This document shows, piece by piece, positions 25,601 to 33,640 of a stretch of DNA of 64,000 nucleotides; the stretch's first letter is position 1; each line of letters begins with the position of its first letter. Below the pieces are notes generated by a model that made no database searches, was not told the DNA's origin, and saw only the letters and a list, made by a program, of their open reading frames with translations. The stretch is from a bacterium (lineage in GTDB: Bacteria > Zhuqueibacterota > Zhuqueibacteria > Zhuqueibacterales > Zhuqueibacteraceae), in NCBI GenBank assembly GCA_023150945.1, contig JAKLJX010000001.1, forward strand, positions 62,001-126,000, given 5' to 3'. The translations under genes were made by a program, and so were the position numbers.

Positions 25601-27179
25601 GCCGCTCATCGAGCTTGCCGCACTATCGGAGCCGCTGCCGCTCGGATTGTTGCAGCATCTGCCGCCGGAACTATTGCAGCAAGCCCTGGCTCAGTTGCAT
25701 CACCAGCGCGAAGTCGTGCGCGGCCAACTCGTGATTGGAATGGCGGGCGAGCAATGGTGTGACCGTCATAATTTTGCCGAACTCTATCGCCGCGCCATAG
25801 CCCTGCGCCGCGCTGCGCTGGCGCCGGCCAACCGGGAAATCTACTACCGTTTTCTGTTGCGCTGGCACAAGCTCGGCCTCGCGGGCCAGCCGCTCGAGGA
25901 AGTGCTGAGTAGGTACAGCGGTTGTCAACTTCCGCTGCAGGTGTTTGAACGCGAACTGCTGCGCAGCCGTTTGGGGAGCGAGCAGCTCCCGGCAGCTCTG
26001 GAAGCGTTCGAACAAATGATCACGCGCGGCGAGCTGATCGTCGTGGCGCGCCGCACCGGTGACGAAGGCCGCCGCCACCTGATGTTCGTTCCCCGCGGCG
26101 AAGGCGGCACTTTTCTCACCAAGCCGGCGCTGCGCGAAACCGCCGAGCGCCTGGACGAGGCCGCCAGGGCGATTCATCAATTTCTGCAGGAGAATGGCGC
26201 CAGTCTGAAGCGCGACTTGCTGATCGGCACCAACTTGTCTTCGCTGCAAATCGAGAATGCGCTGAGCACGCTGGCCAATCTCGGTCTGGTGAGCTGCGAC
26301 AACTATCAATCGTTCCTGCAGTGTTTGCAGCCTGCCGCGGCCACTCCGGAAGCCGGATCCTCTCTGCCTGGGCTGGTGCCGCGACCGTCATGGGCGGCGC
26401 GCGATCGGCAGCGGCGTCCCCAGCCGGGGTTTCGCCGAATGCTGCGGGAACGCGCTGCCCCGCTGCAGCAGGAAGGCCGCTGGTTTCTCACCAGCTCGTT
26501 TGGCGTGTTGGGAAAGGAGAGTGCGCACACCGAGCGCGCAGCACGCCAGGCGCGGCTGCTGCTGTACCGTCATGGCATTTTGGTGAAGGAATGGTATCGC
26601 CGTGAAAACGGCTTGTTGCCCTGGCCGCAACTCTTTCACTGGCTCAAGCGCCTGGAGTGGCAGGGCGAGATCCGCCGCGGTTACTTCATCGAGGGATTGT
26701 CCGGCGTGCAGTTCGCGCTGCCCGCGGCCATCGAGTTGTTGGAGGAATTGCAGACGGAGAAGCACGCCAATCCGCTGCCTGCCATGCTGGTGAGTACGAT
26801 TGACCCGGCGCTGCCCTTTGGCGGTGCGGTCGAGTGGAATTTCACGGACGCGAGCGGCGGGAAGATCGCGGTAACACGCGCTCCTTCGAATCATCTGTTG
26901 TTATGTGAGGATCAGCCGGTGGTCTATGCCGAGAATTTTGCCAGCCGCCTGTGGCGCGGCGCCGAATGGCGCGCGGACATGGCTCCGGCGTTGCTTCAAC
27001 ATCTCAAAGCATGGCTGCAACTGCCGGTGAGTTTGCGGCCGCGGCCTCGCCTCGAAACGCTGGCGATCGACGGCGCGCCGGCCGCTGCCAGCGAGCTGGC
27101 TCAGGTTTTCCTGCAAAACGGCTTTGAAGCTGAAGGCGAGAAACTGGTGCTGTGGCCTTCGGCGGCACAGCACGCGTGA
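22650..27179 (+). CDS. lhr: Lhr-type large superfamily 2 DNA helicase
   Basis: This is a very long single-frame protein of 1,509 residues, the usual size of full-length bacterial Lhr (about 1,500). The helicase core holds Walker A APTGSGKTLAAF (about 43-54), the DEIH box (174-177), the SAT motif LSATQRP and motif VI QRVGRSGH. After the Lhr-core winged-helix and beta-barrel regions comes the 600-700-residue Lhr-specific C-terminal region (VLVQRLLRSRGPLPL, then SSFGVLGKES). Lhr translocates on single-stranded DNA and unwinds DNA-RNA hybrids, and is tied to DNA repair. It is transcribed alone and closed by a large hairpin. Confidence 0.95.
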   Translation: MLSDLPFHPVIANWFSDNFGAPSPPQAQGWPVIAAGRHTLILAPTGSGKTLAAFLWCLDDLFRRGLQQPPKAFGRNAEGIHTLYVSPLKALNNDIHRNLQQPLHGIQEAGRASGLTPPAIRALVRTGDTPAGERQAMLRRPPHLLITTPESLYLLLTSRAGRELFRGLRYLIVDEIHAVSSNKRGVHLSLSLERLMPLCTAEPVRIGLSATQRPLERIAAFLGGQVFRPGEDRPQPRPVTIVDCGQRKEMDLQVISPVPDFGDLPDATVWYAVIDKLYELIHAHRTTLVFVNMRGQTERVARLLNEKHRDATGDPEAELALAHHGSLARERRYEIEARLKAGDIPAVIATASLELGIDIGSIDLVVQLESPRTVAAALQRVGRSGHLLHATSKGRLLPLYPADLDDAVTLARCMHAGDIEETVIPENCLDVLSQQLVAEVAMRDWSRLELYRLVCHSYCYRQLSLAMFDTVLEMLAGRYAEAPLRALQPRLTWDRINDRLIARRGARLLATLNAGTIPDRGYYAVYLADSNTKLGEMEEEFVFESRVHDVFYLGSSEWRIDAIERDRLIVSPVRAVRPRPPFWRGENLLRDYATSLKIGAFRRELIEHLDRGDSVAWLQQQGFTDAAIAANLADYFARQRDYTGAIANDREIVAEWYRDHAEESSLIVHAPFGSRVNGAWAIALCRVLEKRHQAEVQYTYNDDGIVLRLPDTGAPPALAELLQLPPEVIEQSLLETVSTSALFTTQFRYNASRALLLPRARAGKRVPLWLQRLRAADLLQVVREFPDFPILLETYRDCLQGIFDLPALRHVLSALQAQELRLHIAETARPSPMASGLLFRLTSENLYEFDRNRAPAQAAEVSSALLAEILAQETIPSLITPELVKALEARWQCLTPETQAASAEDLFVLIEKLGPLPEAELQRRSRDDISPWLAKLQQEKRIIALPAPLAGWIAATDAPLFHDPFTLANVRVLVQRLLRSRGPLPLIELAALSEPLPLGLLQHLPPELLQQALAQLHHQREVVRGQLVIGMAGEQWCDRHNFAELYRRAIALRRAALAPANREIYYRFLLRWHKLGLAGQPLEEVLSRYSGCQLPLQVFERELLRSRLGSEQLPAALEAFEQMITRGELIVVARRTGDEGRRHLMFVPRGEGGTFLTKPALRETAERLDEAARAIHQFLQENGASLKRDLLIGTNLSSLQIENALSTLANLGLVSCDNYQSFLQCLQPAAATPEAGSSLPGLVPRPSWAARDRQRRPQPGFRRMLRERAAPLQQEGRWFLTSSFGVLGKESAHTERAARQARLLLYRHGILVKEWYRRENGLLPWPQLFHWLKRLEWQGEIRRGYFIEGLSGVQFALPAAIELLEELQTEKHANPLPAMLVSTIDPALPFGGAVEWNFTDASGGKIAVTRAPSNHLLLCEDQPVVYAENFASRLWRGAEWRADMAPALLQHLKAWLQLPVSLRPRPRLETLAIDGAPAAASELAQVFLQNGFEAEGEKLVLWPSAAQHA

Positions 27180-27213
27180 TCACGATCCGTGGTGAGAAAT
27201 CCGCAAAACGCCA

Positions 27214-27281
27214 AAGCCGGAACTCGTCTTCCCGCCGTTTTCTCAGGCGAAATGAAGAAATCTGGAGAACGAGTCCGGCTT
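27214..27281 (+). terminator. Large terminator-like hairpin after lhr
   Basis: AAGCCGGAACTCGT (27214-27227) pairs with ACGAGTCCGGCTT (27269-27281) with one bulged A. The 41-nt apical part can fold further, and GTTTGTTTA follows. It lies between the convergent lhr and 27331-28224 genes. Confidence 0.68.
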
Positions 27282-27330
27282 GTTTGTTTATCGAAAGAGA
27301 TTGCCGAGTCGCGCAGGCAGCCTGTGCGTT

Positions 27331-28224
27331 TCAATCACTCTTCGCTGCGCGCCGTGATTGCCGGCGGGAGGGCGTGTCGCGCTCGTCTTGCGCTTTGGGC
27401 GTCGGCGCTGCTTTTACTTCGCGGCGCGGCTGCCGGCGGTTTTGCAGCGACTCTTTTGGGGACTTCTCCTGCGTGTCAGCGGGAAACCCAGATTCGCCTC
27501 GCTGCGCCATTCTCGGGTGACGGTCAGGCGGCGCTGCGGCAGGTGATCTCCGCCAGTCGCGGTCCTCGGGCGGTGGCGTCCAGTAGCCGCGCCGATCATG
27601 CTCCCGTTTTTGCATGGGCGGCAGCGGTGCCGGCCGGTCGTGGTGGTAGGGCCGGCCGCGATAGACCATGCGCGGCCGCACTGCAATGGGCGCGACAAAG
27701 AATGCCGGCGCGCACCGTGGGCCGAGATGAATGCGAATGTCCGCTTCCACCCGCGCAAAGATGCGCGGGAAATCATAACGCCGGTAAACCACCCGGGCGG
27801 GACCGAGGGTCAATCCCGCTGCGCAGAAACTGCGGGTGAGCCAGGGCGCGAGATAAACCGGTTCCGGTGTGAGAATCACGCCGATCTGCGCCTGCCCCGC
27901 GCAGTCACCGTAATCCAGCCAGAGATCGTCGGCCAAATCGCTGAGGCTATAGACGCGATGCTGGCGAAGCAACCGTTGGTGATGATGCGCCAGCGGATAG
28001 ATGATTTCCACGCCGCCGTAGGGATCGATTTGATAGACGGTGACGTAGCCGCGATCGCTCACCCGCAAAAACACCTCGAAGTACGCTTCGGCATCACCCC
28101 AACCTCCGCTGGTGTGAGTTGACCAAACTTCGACACGGGCTGCGGGTGGGTGATGCGCCTCCGCCCGTTGGCCGGCCGACGCCAGCACACCCATCAGGAT
28201 GAGGGAAAACAGGAATTTTTTCAT
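27331..28224 (-). CDS. Secreted DUF4384-like protein with a basic C-terminal tail
   Basis: The 297-residue protein starts at the ATG at 28224, preceded by AGGAGATATTGCG. A signal peptide (about 1-22, FLFSLILMGVLASAG) leads to a beta-rich domain whose pattern VSDRGYVTVYQIDPYGGVEIIYP is like the DUF4384/PEGA-adjacent domains found in FCB bacteria. From about residue 200 the sequence becomes low-complexity, rich in Arg, Pro, His and Gln, with no obvious fold. The function is unknown; the first domain is usually secreted or surface exposed. The family call is tentative. Confidence 0.75.
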   Translation of the reverse strand: MKKFLFSLILMGVLASAGQRAEAHHPPAARVEVWSTHTSGGWGDAEAYFEVFLRVSDRGYVTVYQIDPYGGVEIIYPLAHHHQRLLRQHRVYSLSDLADDLWLDYGDCAGQAQIGVILTPEPVYLAPWLTRSFCAAGLTLGPARVVYRRYDFPRIFARVEADIRIHLGPRCAPAFFVAPIAVRPRMVYRGRPYHHDRPAPLPPMQKREHDRRGYWTPPPEDRDWRRSPAAAPPDRHPRMAQRGESGFPADTQEKSPKESLQNRRQPRREVKAAPTPKAQDERDTPSRRQSRRAAKSD

Positions 28225-28918
28225 CGCAATATCTCCTGCCATGAACATGAATGAAAAAGCTTGCAGGGCGGCAAGCTGCTCCCCGCGTGCAACCCGCCGC
28301 CTAATTTGTCTGTGTTCATAAATGAAGAGACTGCCCAGGCGCTTGACTCGGAAGCGTGCACACGTCGAACAAAACTCGCTCGTACTCATTACGAAGCGCC
28401 CGGGCGGTGGTGTTTTGGGACGGGCACCAATTTAGTGCTCCGGATTGATTCGCCCAGATCTTACGCAAGGCCTGTGCCAGTGTGCTGCCATGTCCAGCTT
28501 TCAGCGTGTCCTTTCTGCAGACGGAAACGAAAGCGCCATGCCAGTGAGGAATGCAATTAGCGGAGGGGGTTGATTCTTGCAATCTCGCATGCTTGTCGCT
28601 CTGATCGGTCACTCGCCTGTCTGCCGGACCGCCAGCGGCAAGCGATGTCATTTCTGCCAAACAGCATGCAGGCCTCCGATGTTGCAACTGGGCTGTGTGT
28701 TTTTGACGCAAATGTGTCAGGCGAATATCCAGTGGCGCTCGTCTCGCGGTTGAACTTCTTCATTGACTATCTTGGGGAACTTCCCTACTTTTTCGCCGCC
28801 TTTGAAGAAGCAAATCCTTCCGCAGACTGATCGCGAAGCTGCGGACCGGTCTGGCATTCGACAACTTCATGGTCGTGACGGGACGACGGCATTGCGTTTT
28901 TTTTCAAGAGGACAAAGC
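28225..28918. other. 694-bp gap upstream of porX, no gene found
   Basis: This is the longest non-coding stretch in the window. The short open frames here lack ribosome sites and coding character. A candidate promoter for porX lies at 28763-28791. I see no strong hairpin or repeat. Confidence 0.5.
28763..28791 (+). promoter_or_regulatory. Weak candidate promoter of porX
   Basis: TTGACT (28763-28768) and TACTTT (28786-28791) are 17 bp apart, about 120 bp before the start codon. The -10 is a poor match. Confidence 0.3.
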
Positions 28919-30487
28919 ATGAGCGAGGCGCGCAGCAAAATTCTGTGGGTTGATGACGAGATCGAGTTGCTCAAGCCACATATTCTGTTTTTGGAAGACA
29001 AAGGTTACGCCGTCCAGCCCGTCACCAATGCCGATGATGCCATTCAACTGATTCGGGATCAGCAATTCGACCTGGTGTTATTGGACGAAATGATGCCGGG
29101 CAAGGACGGATTGTCGGCTTTGGCGGAGATCAAGGAAATCAATCCCGCGCTGCCGGTGGTGATGGTGACGAAGAACGAAGAGGAACGGTTGATGGAAGAG
29201 GCCATCGGCAGCCGCATTGACGATTACCTCACCAAACCGGTCAACCCCAGCCAAATCCTGTCGACCTGCAAGAAGATTCTCGACCGGCGTAAAATCACGG
29301 GCGCGCGTGTGTCGCGGGAATATATTGCGGAATTCAACACGATTTCACAGCGCCTGCTCGGTCCGCTCACCTGGGAAAACTGGATCGACATCTATGTGCA
29401 GTTGTGCGAGTGGGAGGTCGAATTGGACCGGCATGACGATCTCGGCTTGCGCCAGACGCTGGCGGATCAAAAGCGGGAAGGCAACGCGGAATTCGGCAAG
29501 TACATCGAGAAGAATTATCCCGCGTGGGCTGCCGGCCGGGAACGGCCGCCGCTGTCGATTGACGTCGTCAAGGACCACGTGATTCCGCCGGTGCGGGAAG
29601 GCCGGCGCGTGACCTTTATCGTCATCGACAATCTCCGCCTCGATCAGTGGCTCACCATCGAGCCGCTGCTGCGCGAGTTGTTCGCGGTCAACCGCACCCA
29701 CTATCTCGCCATTTTGCCCACGGCCACGCCCTATGCGCGCAACGCGATTTTCGCCGGCCTGTTTCCGCGCGAGATTCAACGCGAGCATCCCGAGCTTTGG
29801 GCTTTTGACAAGGACGACGACAGCAGCCTGAACCGCCACGAACACGCCTTTCTCGAAGCGCAGCTCCGCCGCCTCAACGTGAACCCGAAGCCGCCGCTGA
29901 AATACATCAAGATTCTCGATCAAAACGAGGCGCGCGCGGTGGAAAAGCAGATCGGCTCCTATGCCGAATTGCCGCTGCTGGCGCTGGTGGTCAATTTCGT
30001 CGACATTCTCGCCCACAGCCGCAGCGATTCTGAAGTGCTGCGCGAGATCACGCCGGACGAAGCGGCCTATCGCTCGTTGACCAAATCCTGGTTCGGGCAT
30101 TCCTCGCTTTACCGCATTCTGCGCGAGCTGGCGCAGCGCGGCAACACAGTGATCATCACCTCGGATCATGGCAGCATTCGCGGCATGCGCGGCGCCAAGG
30201 TGATCGGCGATCGCGAAACCTCCACCAATTTGCGCTACAAATTCGGGCGCAGTCTGAAGGCCGATCCCAAACAAGCCATCATCGTGCAAAAGCCGGAAAC
30301 TTACCAACTGCCGAGCCTGAGCATGACCACCAATTTCTTGTTCGCCAAGGAAGACTACTATTTCGTTTATCCGACCAATTATCATCACTACCTGAATCAC
30401 TATCGCGACAGCCTGCAGCACGGCGGCGTTTCCATGGAAGAAATGATTCTGCCGATCGTTCGGCTGGAACCGTTGGCGGCGCGCTGA
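28919..30487 (+). CDS. porX: PorX-type response regulator with a PglZ (alkaline phosphatase-like) domain
   Basis: The 522-residue protein starts with a receiver domain: acidic pair Asp12-Asp13, phospho-acceptor Asp56 (LVLLDEMMPG), Thr84 and Lys106. A helical linker follows, then a PglZ effector domain (about 230-510) with the alkaline-phosphatase-superfamily metal motifs FIVIDNLRLDQW, TATPYARNA and ITSDHGSIRG. This architecture is PorX, the regulator of the type IX secretion system in Bacteroidota and relatives, which hydrolyses nucleotide second messengers. The ATG at 28919 has AAGAGGAC upstream. The partner kinase PorY is not in the window, but a sorting-domain protein is (50586-52850). Confidence 0.92.
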   Translation: MSEARSKILWVDDEIELLKPHILFLEDKGYAVQPVTNADDAIQLIRDQQFDLVLLDEMMPGKDGLSALAEIKEINPALPVVMVTKNEEERLMEEAIGSRIDDYLTKPVNPSQILSTCKKILDRRKITGARVSREYIAEFNTISQRLLGPLTWENWIDIYVQLCEWEVELDRHDDLGLRQTLADQKREGNAEFGKYIEKNYPAWAAGRERPPLSIDVVKDHVIPPVREGRRVTFIVIDNLRLDQWLTIEPLLRELFAVNRTHYLAILPTATPYARNAIFAGLFPREIQREHPELWAFDKDDDSSLNRHEHAFLEAQLRRLNVNPKPPLKYIKILDQNEARAVEKQIGSYAELPLLALVVNFVDILAHSRSDSEVLREITPDEAAYRSLTKSWFGHSSLYRILRELAQRGNTVIITSDHGSIRGMRGAKVIGDRETSTNLRYKFGRSLKADPKQAIIVQKPETYQLPSLSMTTNFLFAKEDYYFVYPTNYHHYLNHYRDSLQHGGVSMEEMILPIVRLEPLAAR

Positions 30488-30572
30488 GAACGCTTAGGCT
30501 GTGCCAGAAATCCATGAAGCCACGAATCCCGCCCAGTGCGCACACCATCACTTTGAGGGCAGGCCGGTTTTG

Positions 30573-31082
30573 ATGAATGCTTCGCAAATCTCCATGCAAG
30601 AGTTGTCGGCAGCGCTCGCGGGTGAGCGCTCGCTCGTGCTCGCCTCGCACTCGCCCGGCGAGACTCGCCAGCTCGCGGCGCGCCTGGCCGGCCAGGCGGC
30701 ACCGGGTGAAGTGATCCTGCTGGTGGGCAACCTCGGCAGCGGCAAGACGACTTTCGTGCAGGGCTTTTGCACCGGCCTCGGCGTGCCGGTAAAAGCGACC
30801 AGCCCGACTTTTACGCTAATGCACATCTATCAAGGCGGCCGCTGCCCAATCTATCACTTCGATTTCTATCGCATGAACACGACCGCGGAAATTGCGGCGC
30901 TCGGACTCGAGGAATATTGGGAAGGCGAGGGCATTTCATTGATCGAATGGCCGCAGCTCGCCTGGCCGCTGCTGCCCGACAAACCGCTGGCGGTGCGCTT
31001 CGATATGCCGGATTTCGCCGGCCAGCCGGAGCGCCGGATCATCGCGGTCGAACGGGCAACGCGCGAGGAGCAGGCACGATGA
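30573..31082 (+). CDS. tsaE: TsaE, ATPase of tRNA t6A synthesis
   Basis: The 169-residue protein has Walker [10 protein letters not shown] (52-60), the family motif SPTFTL (77-82) and HFDFYR (95-100). TsaE drives the TsaB-TsaD-TsaE cycle that makes threonylcarbamoyladenosine at position 37 of ANN-decoding tRNAs. It is followed by tsaB with an ATGA overlap, so the two are translationally coupled. I chose the ATG at 30573; a GTG at 30501 would add 24 residues and seems too long. Confidence 0.94.
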   Translation: MNASQISMQELSAALAGERSLVLASHSPGETRQLAARLAGQAAPGEVILLVGNLGSGKTTFVQGFCTGLGVPVKATSPTFTLMHIYQGGRCPIYHFDFYRMNTTAEIAALGLEEYWEGEGISLIEWPQLAWPLLPDKPLAVRFDMPDFAGQPERRIIAVERATREEQAR

Positions 31083-31786
31083 CGGTCCTGGGAATTGAAA
31101 CGGCCGGGTCGATTTGCAGCGTGGGCTTGGCCGAAGCGGAACGCGTGCTCGCAGAAATTTGGTTCGACCTGAAGCACATTCACGATCGCGTGCTCAGCGA
31201 AAGCATCCGGCATCTGACCCGGCAGGCGGACCGGCCGCTCGGCCAGATCGATGCCATTGCCGTGTCGGCAGGCCCGGGCTCATTTACCGGTTTGCGCATC
31301 GGCATGGCAGTGGCCAAAGGCCTGGCGTTCGCGGCGCAAAAGCCAATGATCGCGGTGGACACTTTGCAGGCGCAGGCCTACGCGGCGCGCGCTGCGGTCC
31401 GCCGGCCGGAGGAAATCATCGTGCCGGTCACCCGCTCGCGCAAAGGCGAAATCTACACCGCCAAGTTGCGCTGGGACACCGGGCTGCCGGAACGCCTGAC
31501 GCCCGATCAGGTGATGGCAGTGGCGAGTTTTCCCTCGTTTCTGCAAGAAGCCGCGCTGCTGTGCGGTGACGGCGTGCCAATGTTGCGTGAGGCCGGCCTG
31601 CTGCAAACCCGTCCGGATTGGGTCGTCGTCCCGGACGGCAGTGCTCGTCTCGGCGGCGGCGTGATTGCACGGCTCGGCCAGATGAAACTGGCGTTGGGTG
31701 AAGCCGTCTCTGCTGCGGAGCTGGAGCCAATGTATGTTCAGGAGTTCGTGCCGGGCGCGCTCGCCACTGCGGTTCCTTCCTCTTGA
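31079..31786 (+). CDS. tsaB: TsaB, t6A synthesis scaffold subunit
   Basis: The 235-residue protein has the ASKHA start VLGIETAG and the TsaB core SAGPGSFTGLRIGMAVAKGL. TsaB is a degenerate paralogue of TsaD and forms its dimer partner. The start codon overlaps the tsaE stop. rimI follows 1.3 kb downstream, and the usual tsaE-tsaB-rimI order is interrupted by the repeat-containing gene at 32029. Confidence 0.94.
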   Translation: MTVLGIETAGSICSVGLAEAERVLAEIWFDLKHIHDRVLSESIRHLTRQADRPLGQIDAIAVSAGPGSFTGLRIGMAVAKGLAFAAQKPMIAVDTLQAQAYAARAAVRRPEEIIVPVTRSRKGEIYTAKLRWDTGLPERLTPDQVMAVASFPSFLQEAALLCGDGVPMLREAGLLQTRPDWVVVPDGSARLGGGVIARLGQMKLALGEAVSAAELEPMYVQEFVPGALATAVPSS

Positions 31787-31925
31787 AATTCAACGAATGG
31801 TGCGCTGGAGAAGTCAATTTGAACAGCAAGCGCGAACGCAGTTTGGGATTGCTGCGCCGTCCCGGTTGACGGAAAATGCCGTTCGGCGAACCGGCCTCTC
31901 CGGCACCACCATTTCAAGATTGAAA

Positions 31926-31954
31926 TTGCAATCCACTTTGTGATGTGCTAAATT
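31926..31954 (+). promoter_or_regulatory. Candidate promoter of the repeat-containing gene
   Basis: TTGCAA (31926-31931) and TAAATT (31949-31954) are 17 bp apart, 75 bp before the ATG at 32029. Confidence 0.48.
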
Positions 31955-32028
31955 GCGCCCGCTCGCCGCGCGACTGCGGGTATTCCCGGAAGACAAGGCG
32001 AAAAAATCCTGATCAGCCTGGTGAAGTG

Positions 32029-32973
32029 ATGATGCAGACATCCAAATCCAAAAAACTCGCATTAACCGCCTCCGTCAAGCAGGAAATCGGCCAGCTTATT
32101 GACACGCGCATCCGCGAGGTCCACGTCACCAGGGAAGACTTCAGCGAACTGAAAGCCATCGTCAAGGATCTCGCTGTCGCCCAGGAGCGGACGGAACAGC
32201 GACTCGGGCAACTCACTGAAGCGCAGAGGAAAACCGATAACAGAGTCGAGCAGCTTGCTGAAGCGCAGCAACGGACAGAGCAACGGCTCGAACAGCTTGC
32301 CGAAGCCCAGCAGCGGACAGAACAGCGGCTCGAGCAGCTTGCTGAAGCCCAACAACGGACAGAACAGCGGCTCGAGCAGCTTGCTGAAGCCCAACAACGG
32401 ACAGAGCAACGGCTCGAACAGCTTGCCGAAGCCCAGCAGCGGACAGAGCAGCGGCTCGAACAGCTTGCCGAAGCCCAGCAACGGACAGAGCAACGGCTCG
32501 AGCAGCTCGCCGAAGCCCAACGGCAGACCGAGATCGAGGTCAAAAGGCTCGCGGTCGGGCTGAACGAGACGCGCAACGAGCTTGGCGGTTTGGCACGCAG
32601 TTTCGGGTATGCCTTCGAAAATGAGGCCTTTCGGATGTTGCCGCCCGTTCTGCTGCGAGACCACGGCATTACGATCAAGAACAAAATCATCAGAGCGGAA
32701 GTCGGCGGCAAAGAAATCAATCTCCTGAGCCGCGGGGAAAAAGAGGGGCGGGAAGTCATGATTGTCGGCGAGGCCAAGCTGCGCCTCGATGAGCGGCGGG
32801 AGAGCAAGAAGCCGGACGTCTTCGACGAATTGGAAGAAAAAGTTCAAGCCGTTCTGGCGGAATTTGGCCCGGCCGAGATCGTGAAGGTGTTGATCACGCA
32901 CTACGCCACCAGGAAATTTCTCGATCTCGCGCGGGAAAAGGGCATCATCGTCGTGCAGAGATTCGAATGGTGA
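32029..32973 (+). CDS. Coiled-coil protein with 14-residue repeats and a PD-(D/E)XK nuclease-like C-terminus
   Basis: The 314-residue protein has three parts. Residues about 1-45 are a charged helical start. Residues 47-172 are nine units of the 14-residue repeat QLAEAQQRTEQRLE, which predicts a long coiled coil. Residues about 190-310 resemble DUF3782-like restriction-endonuclease folds: FENEAFRMLPPVL, then KEINLLSRGE and VGEAKLRL, where Glu and the ExK-like GEAK could be the metal-binding residues. Members of this group are mostly uncharacterised. Its own promoter and its position inside the t6A cluster suggest it was inserted. Nuclease activity is an inference. Confidence 0.78.
   Translation: MMQTSKSKKLALTASVKQEIGQLIDTRIREVHVTREDFSELKAIVKDLAVAQERTEQRLGQLTEAQRKTDNRVEQLAEAQQRTEQRLEQLAEAQQRTEQRLEQLAEAQQRTEQRLEQLAEAQQRTEQRLEQLAEAQQRTEQRLEQLAEAQQRTEQRLEQLAEAQRQTEIEVKRLAVGLNETRNELGGLARSFGYAFENEAFRMLPPVLLRDHGITIKNKIIRAEVGGKEINLLSRGEKEGREVMIVGEAKLRLDERRESKKPDVFDELEEKVQAVLAEFGPAEIVKVLITHYATRKFLDLAREKGIIVVQRFEW
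32167..32544 (+). repeat. 42-bp tandem repeat, nine units, in frame
   Basis: Units start at 32167, 32209, 32251, 32293, 32335, 32377, 32419, 32461 and 32503. The six from 32251 to 32502 are nearly identical, beginning CAGCTTGC(T/C)GAAGC; the first two and the last are diverged. The unit is a multiple of three, so copy-number change would lengthen the coiled coil without frameshift. Confidence 0.95.
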
Positions 32974-33108
32974 GCCGGGTGTCGTGCGCCGCGCCGGTTG
33001 GTAGAGCAGCCCGTGGGCAGGCTCGCCGAAGCGGGAATGGCTGCACTTCCCGCCGTTGGCGACGCGTGAATTTCCCTTCTTCGTTGTACTGAGTGAGAAT
33101 CGTCAAAG

Positions 33109-33615
33109 ATGAAGCGGAGCATGCCCGCAATTGCGCCTGGTGCAGCCTCGCCGCTTGGCCGGGCAAGCGAGCTCGTTCTGCGTCCCATGCGGAGCGAGGA
33201 TTTGCCCGAGGTGGCTGCCATTGCGGCGCACAGTTTCACCGAGCCGTGGCCGGAGGAGTCATTTCGGGCGGAATTGGGATCAGCCCTCTCGCATGCCATC
33301 GTGCTCGAATGCGCCGGTGAAATTGCCGGTTTCATGGTCTTCTGGCTGGTGGCGGACGAGTGCGAGATTGCCAATGTGACCGTCAAAGAGGGCCATCGCC
33401 GCCGCGGTTTGGGGCGGAGGCTGCTCAACTATGCGTTGCAGCAGGCGCGGCAAAATCGCTGCACTGCTGCCTATCTCGAAGTTCGCCGCTCCAACCTGGC
33501 AGCGCAGCGGCTCTACACCAGCCTGGGCTTTGCGGTGCGCGGCGTGCGGCCGGGCTATTACGTTCGCGACGGCGAAGATGCGGTCGTGATGTGGAAGAAC
33601 CTGAAAAGCGAATGA
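33109..33615 (+). CDS. rimI: RimI-type GNAT N-acetyltransferase
   Basis: The 168-residue protein has the acetyl-CoA loop EGHRRRGLGRRLL and the family tail LEVRRSNLAAQRLYTSLGF followed by GVRPGYYVRDGEDAVVM, which is the RimI signature. RimI acetylates the N-terminus of ribosomal protein S18 and possibly others. It is commonly linked to tsaB and tsaE, as here, though the repeat-containing gene intervenes. An internal start about 27 codons in is possible, as the first residues are not family-like. Confidence 0.92.
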   Translation: MKRSMPAIAPGAASPLGRASELVLRPMRSEDLPEVAAIAAHSFTEPWPEESFRAELGSALSHAIVLECAGEIAGFMVFWLVADECEIANVTVKEGHRRRGLGRRLLNYALQQARQNRCTAAYLEVRRSNLAAQRLYTSLGFAVRGVRPGYYVRDGEDAVVMWKNLKSE

Positions 33616-33640
33616 TCATCTCTGAGAGAGGAGGATCGAG

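Noticed and set aside
28316-28711. 131-codon minus-strand frame in the gap before porX
   Set aside because: No ribosome site, no domain pattern, and a Ser/Thr/Cys/Arg-rich mixture typical of chance frames.
28570-28830. 86-codon plus-strand frame before porX
   Set aside because: The purine-rich GGAGGGGG lies directly against the TTG start, so spacing is wrong, and the sequence shows no motif.
32167-32544. Tandem repeat considered as a CRISPR array
   Set aside because: The repeats are contiguous without unique spacers and encode a periodic coiled coil in frame.
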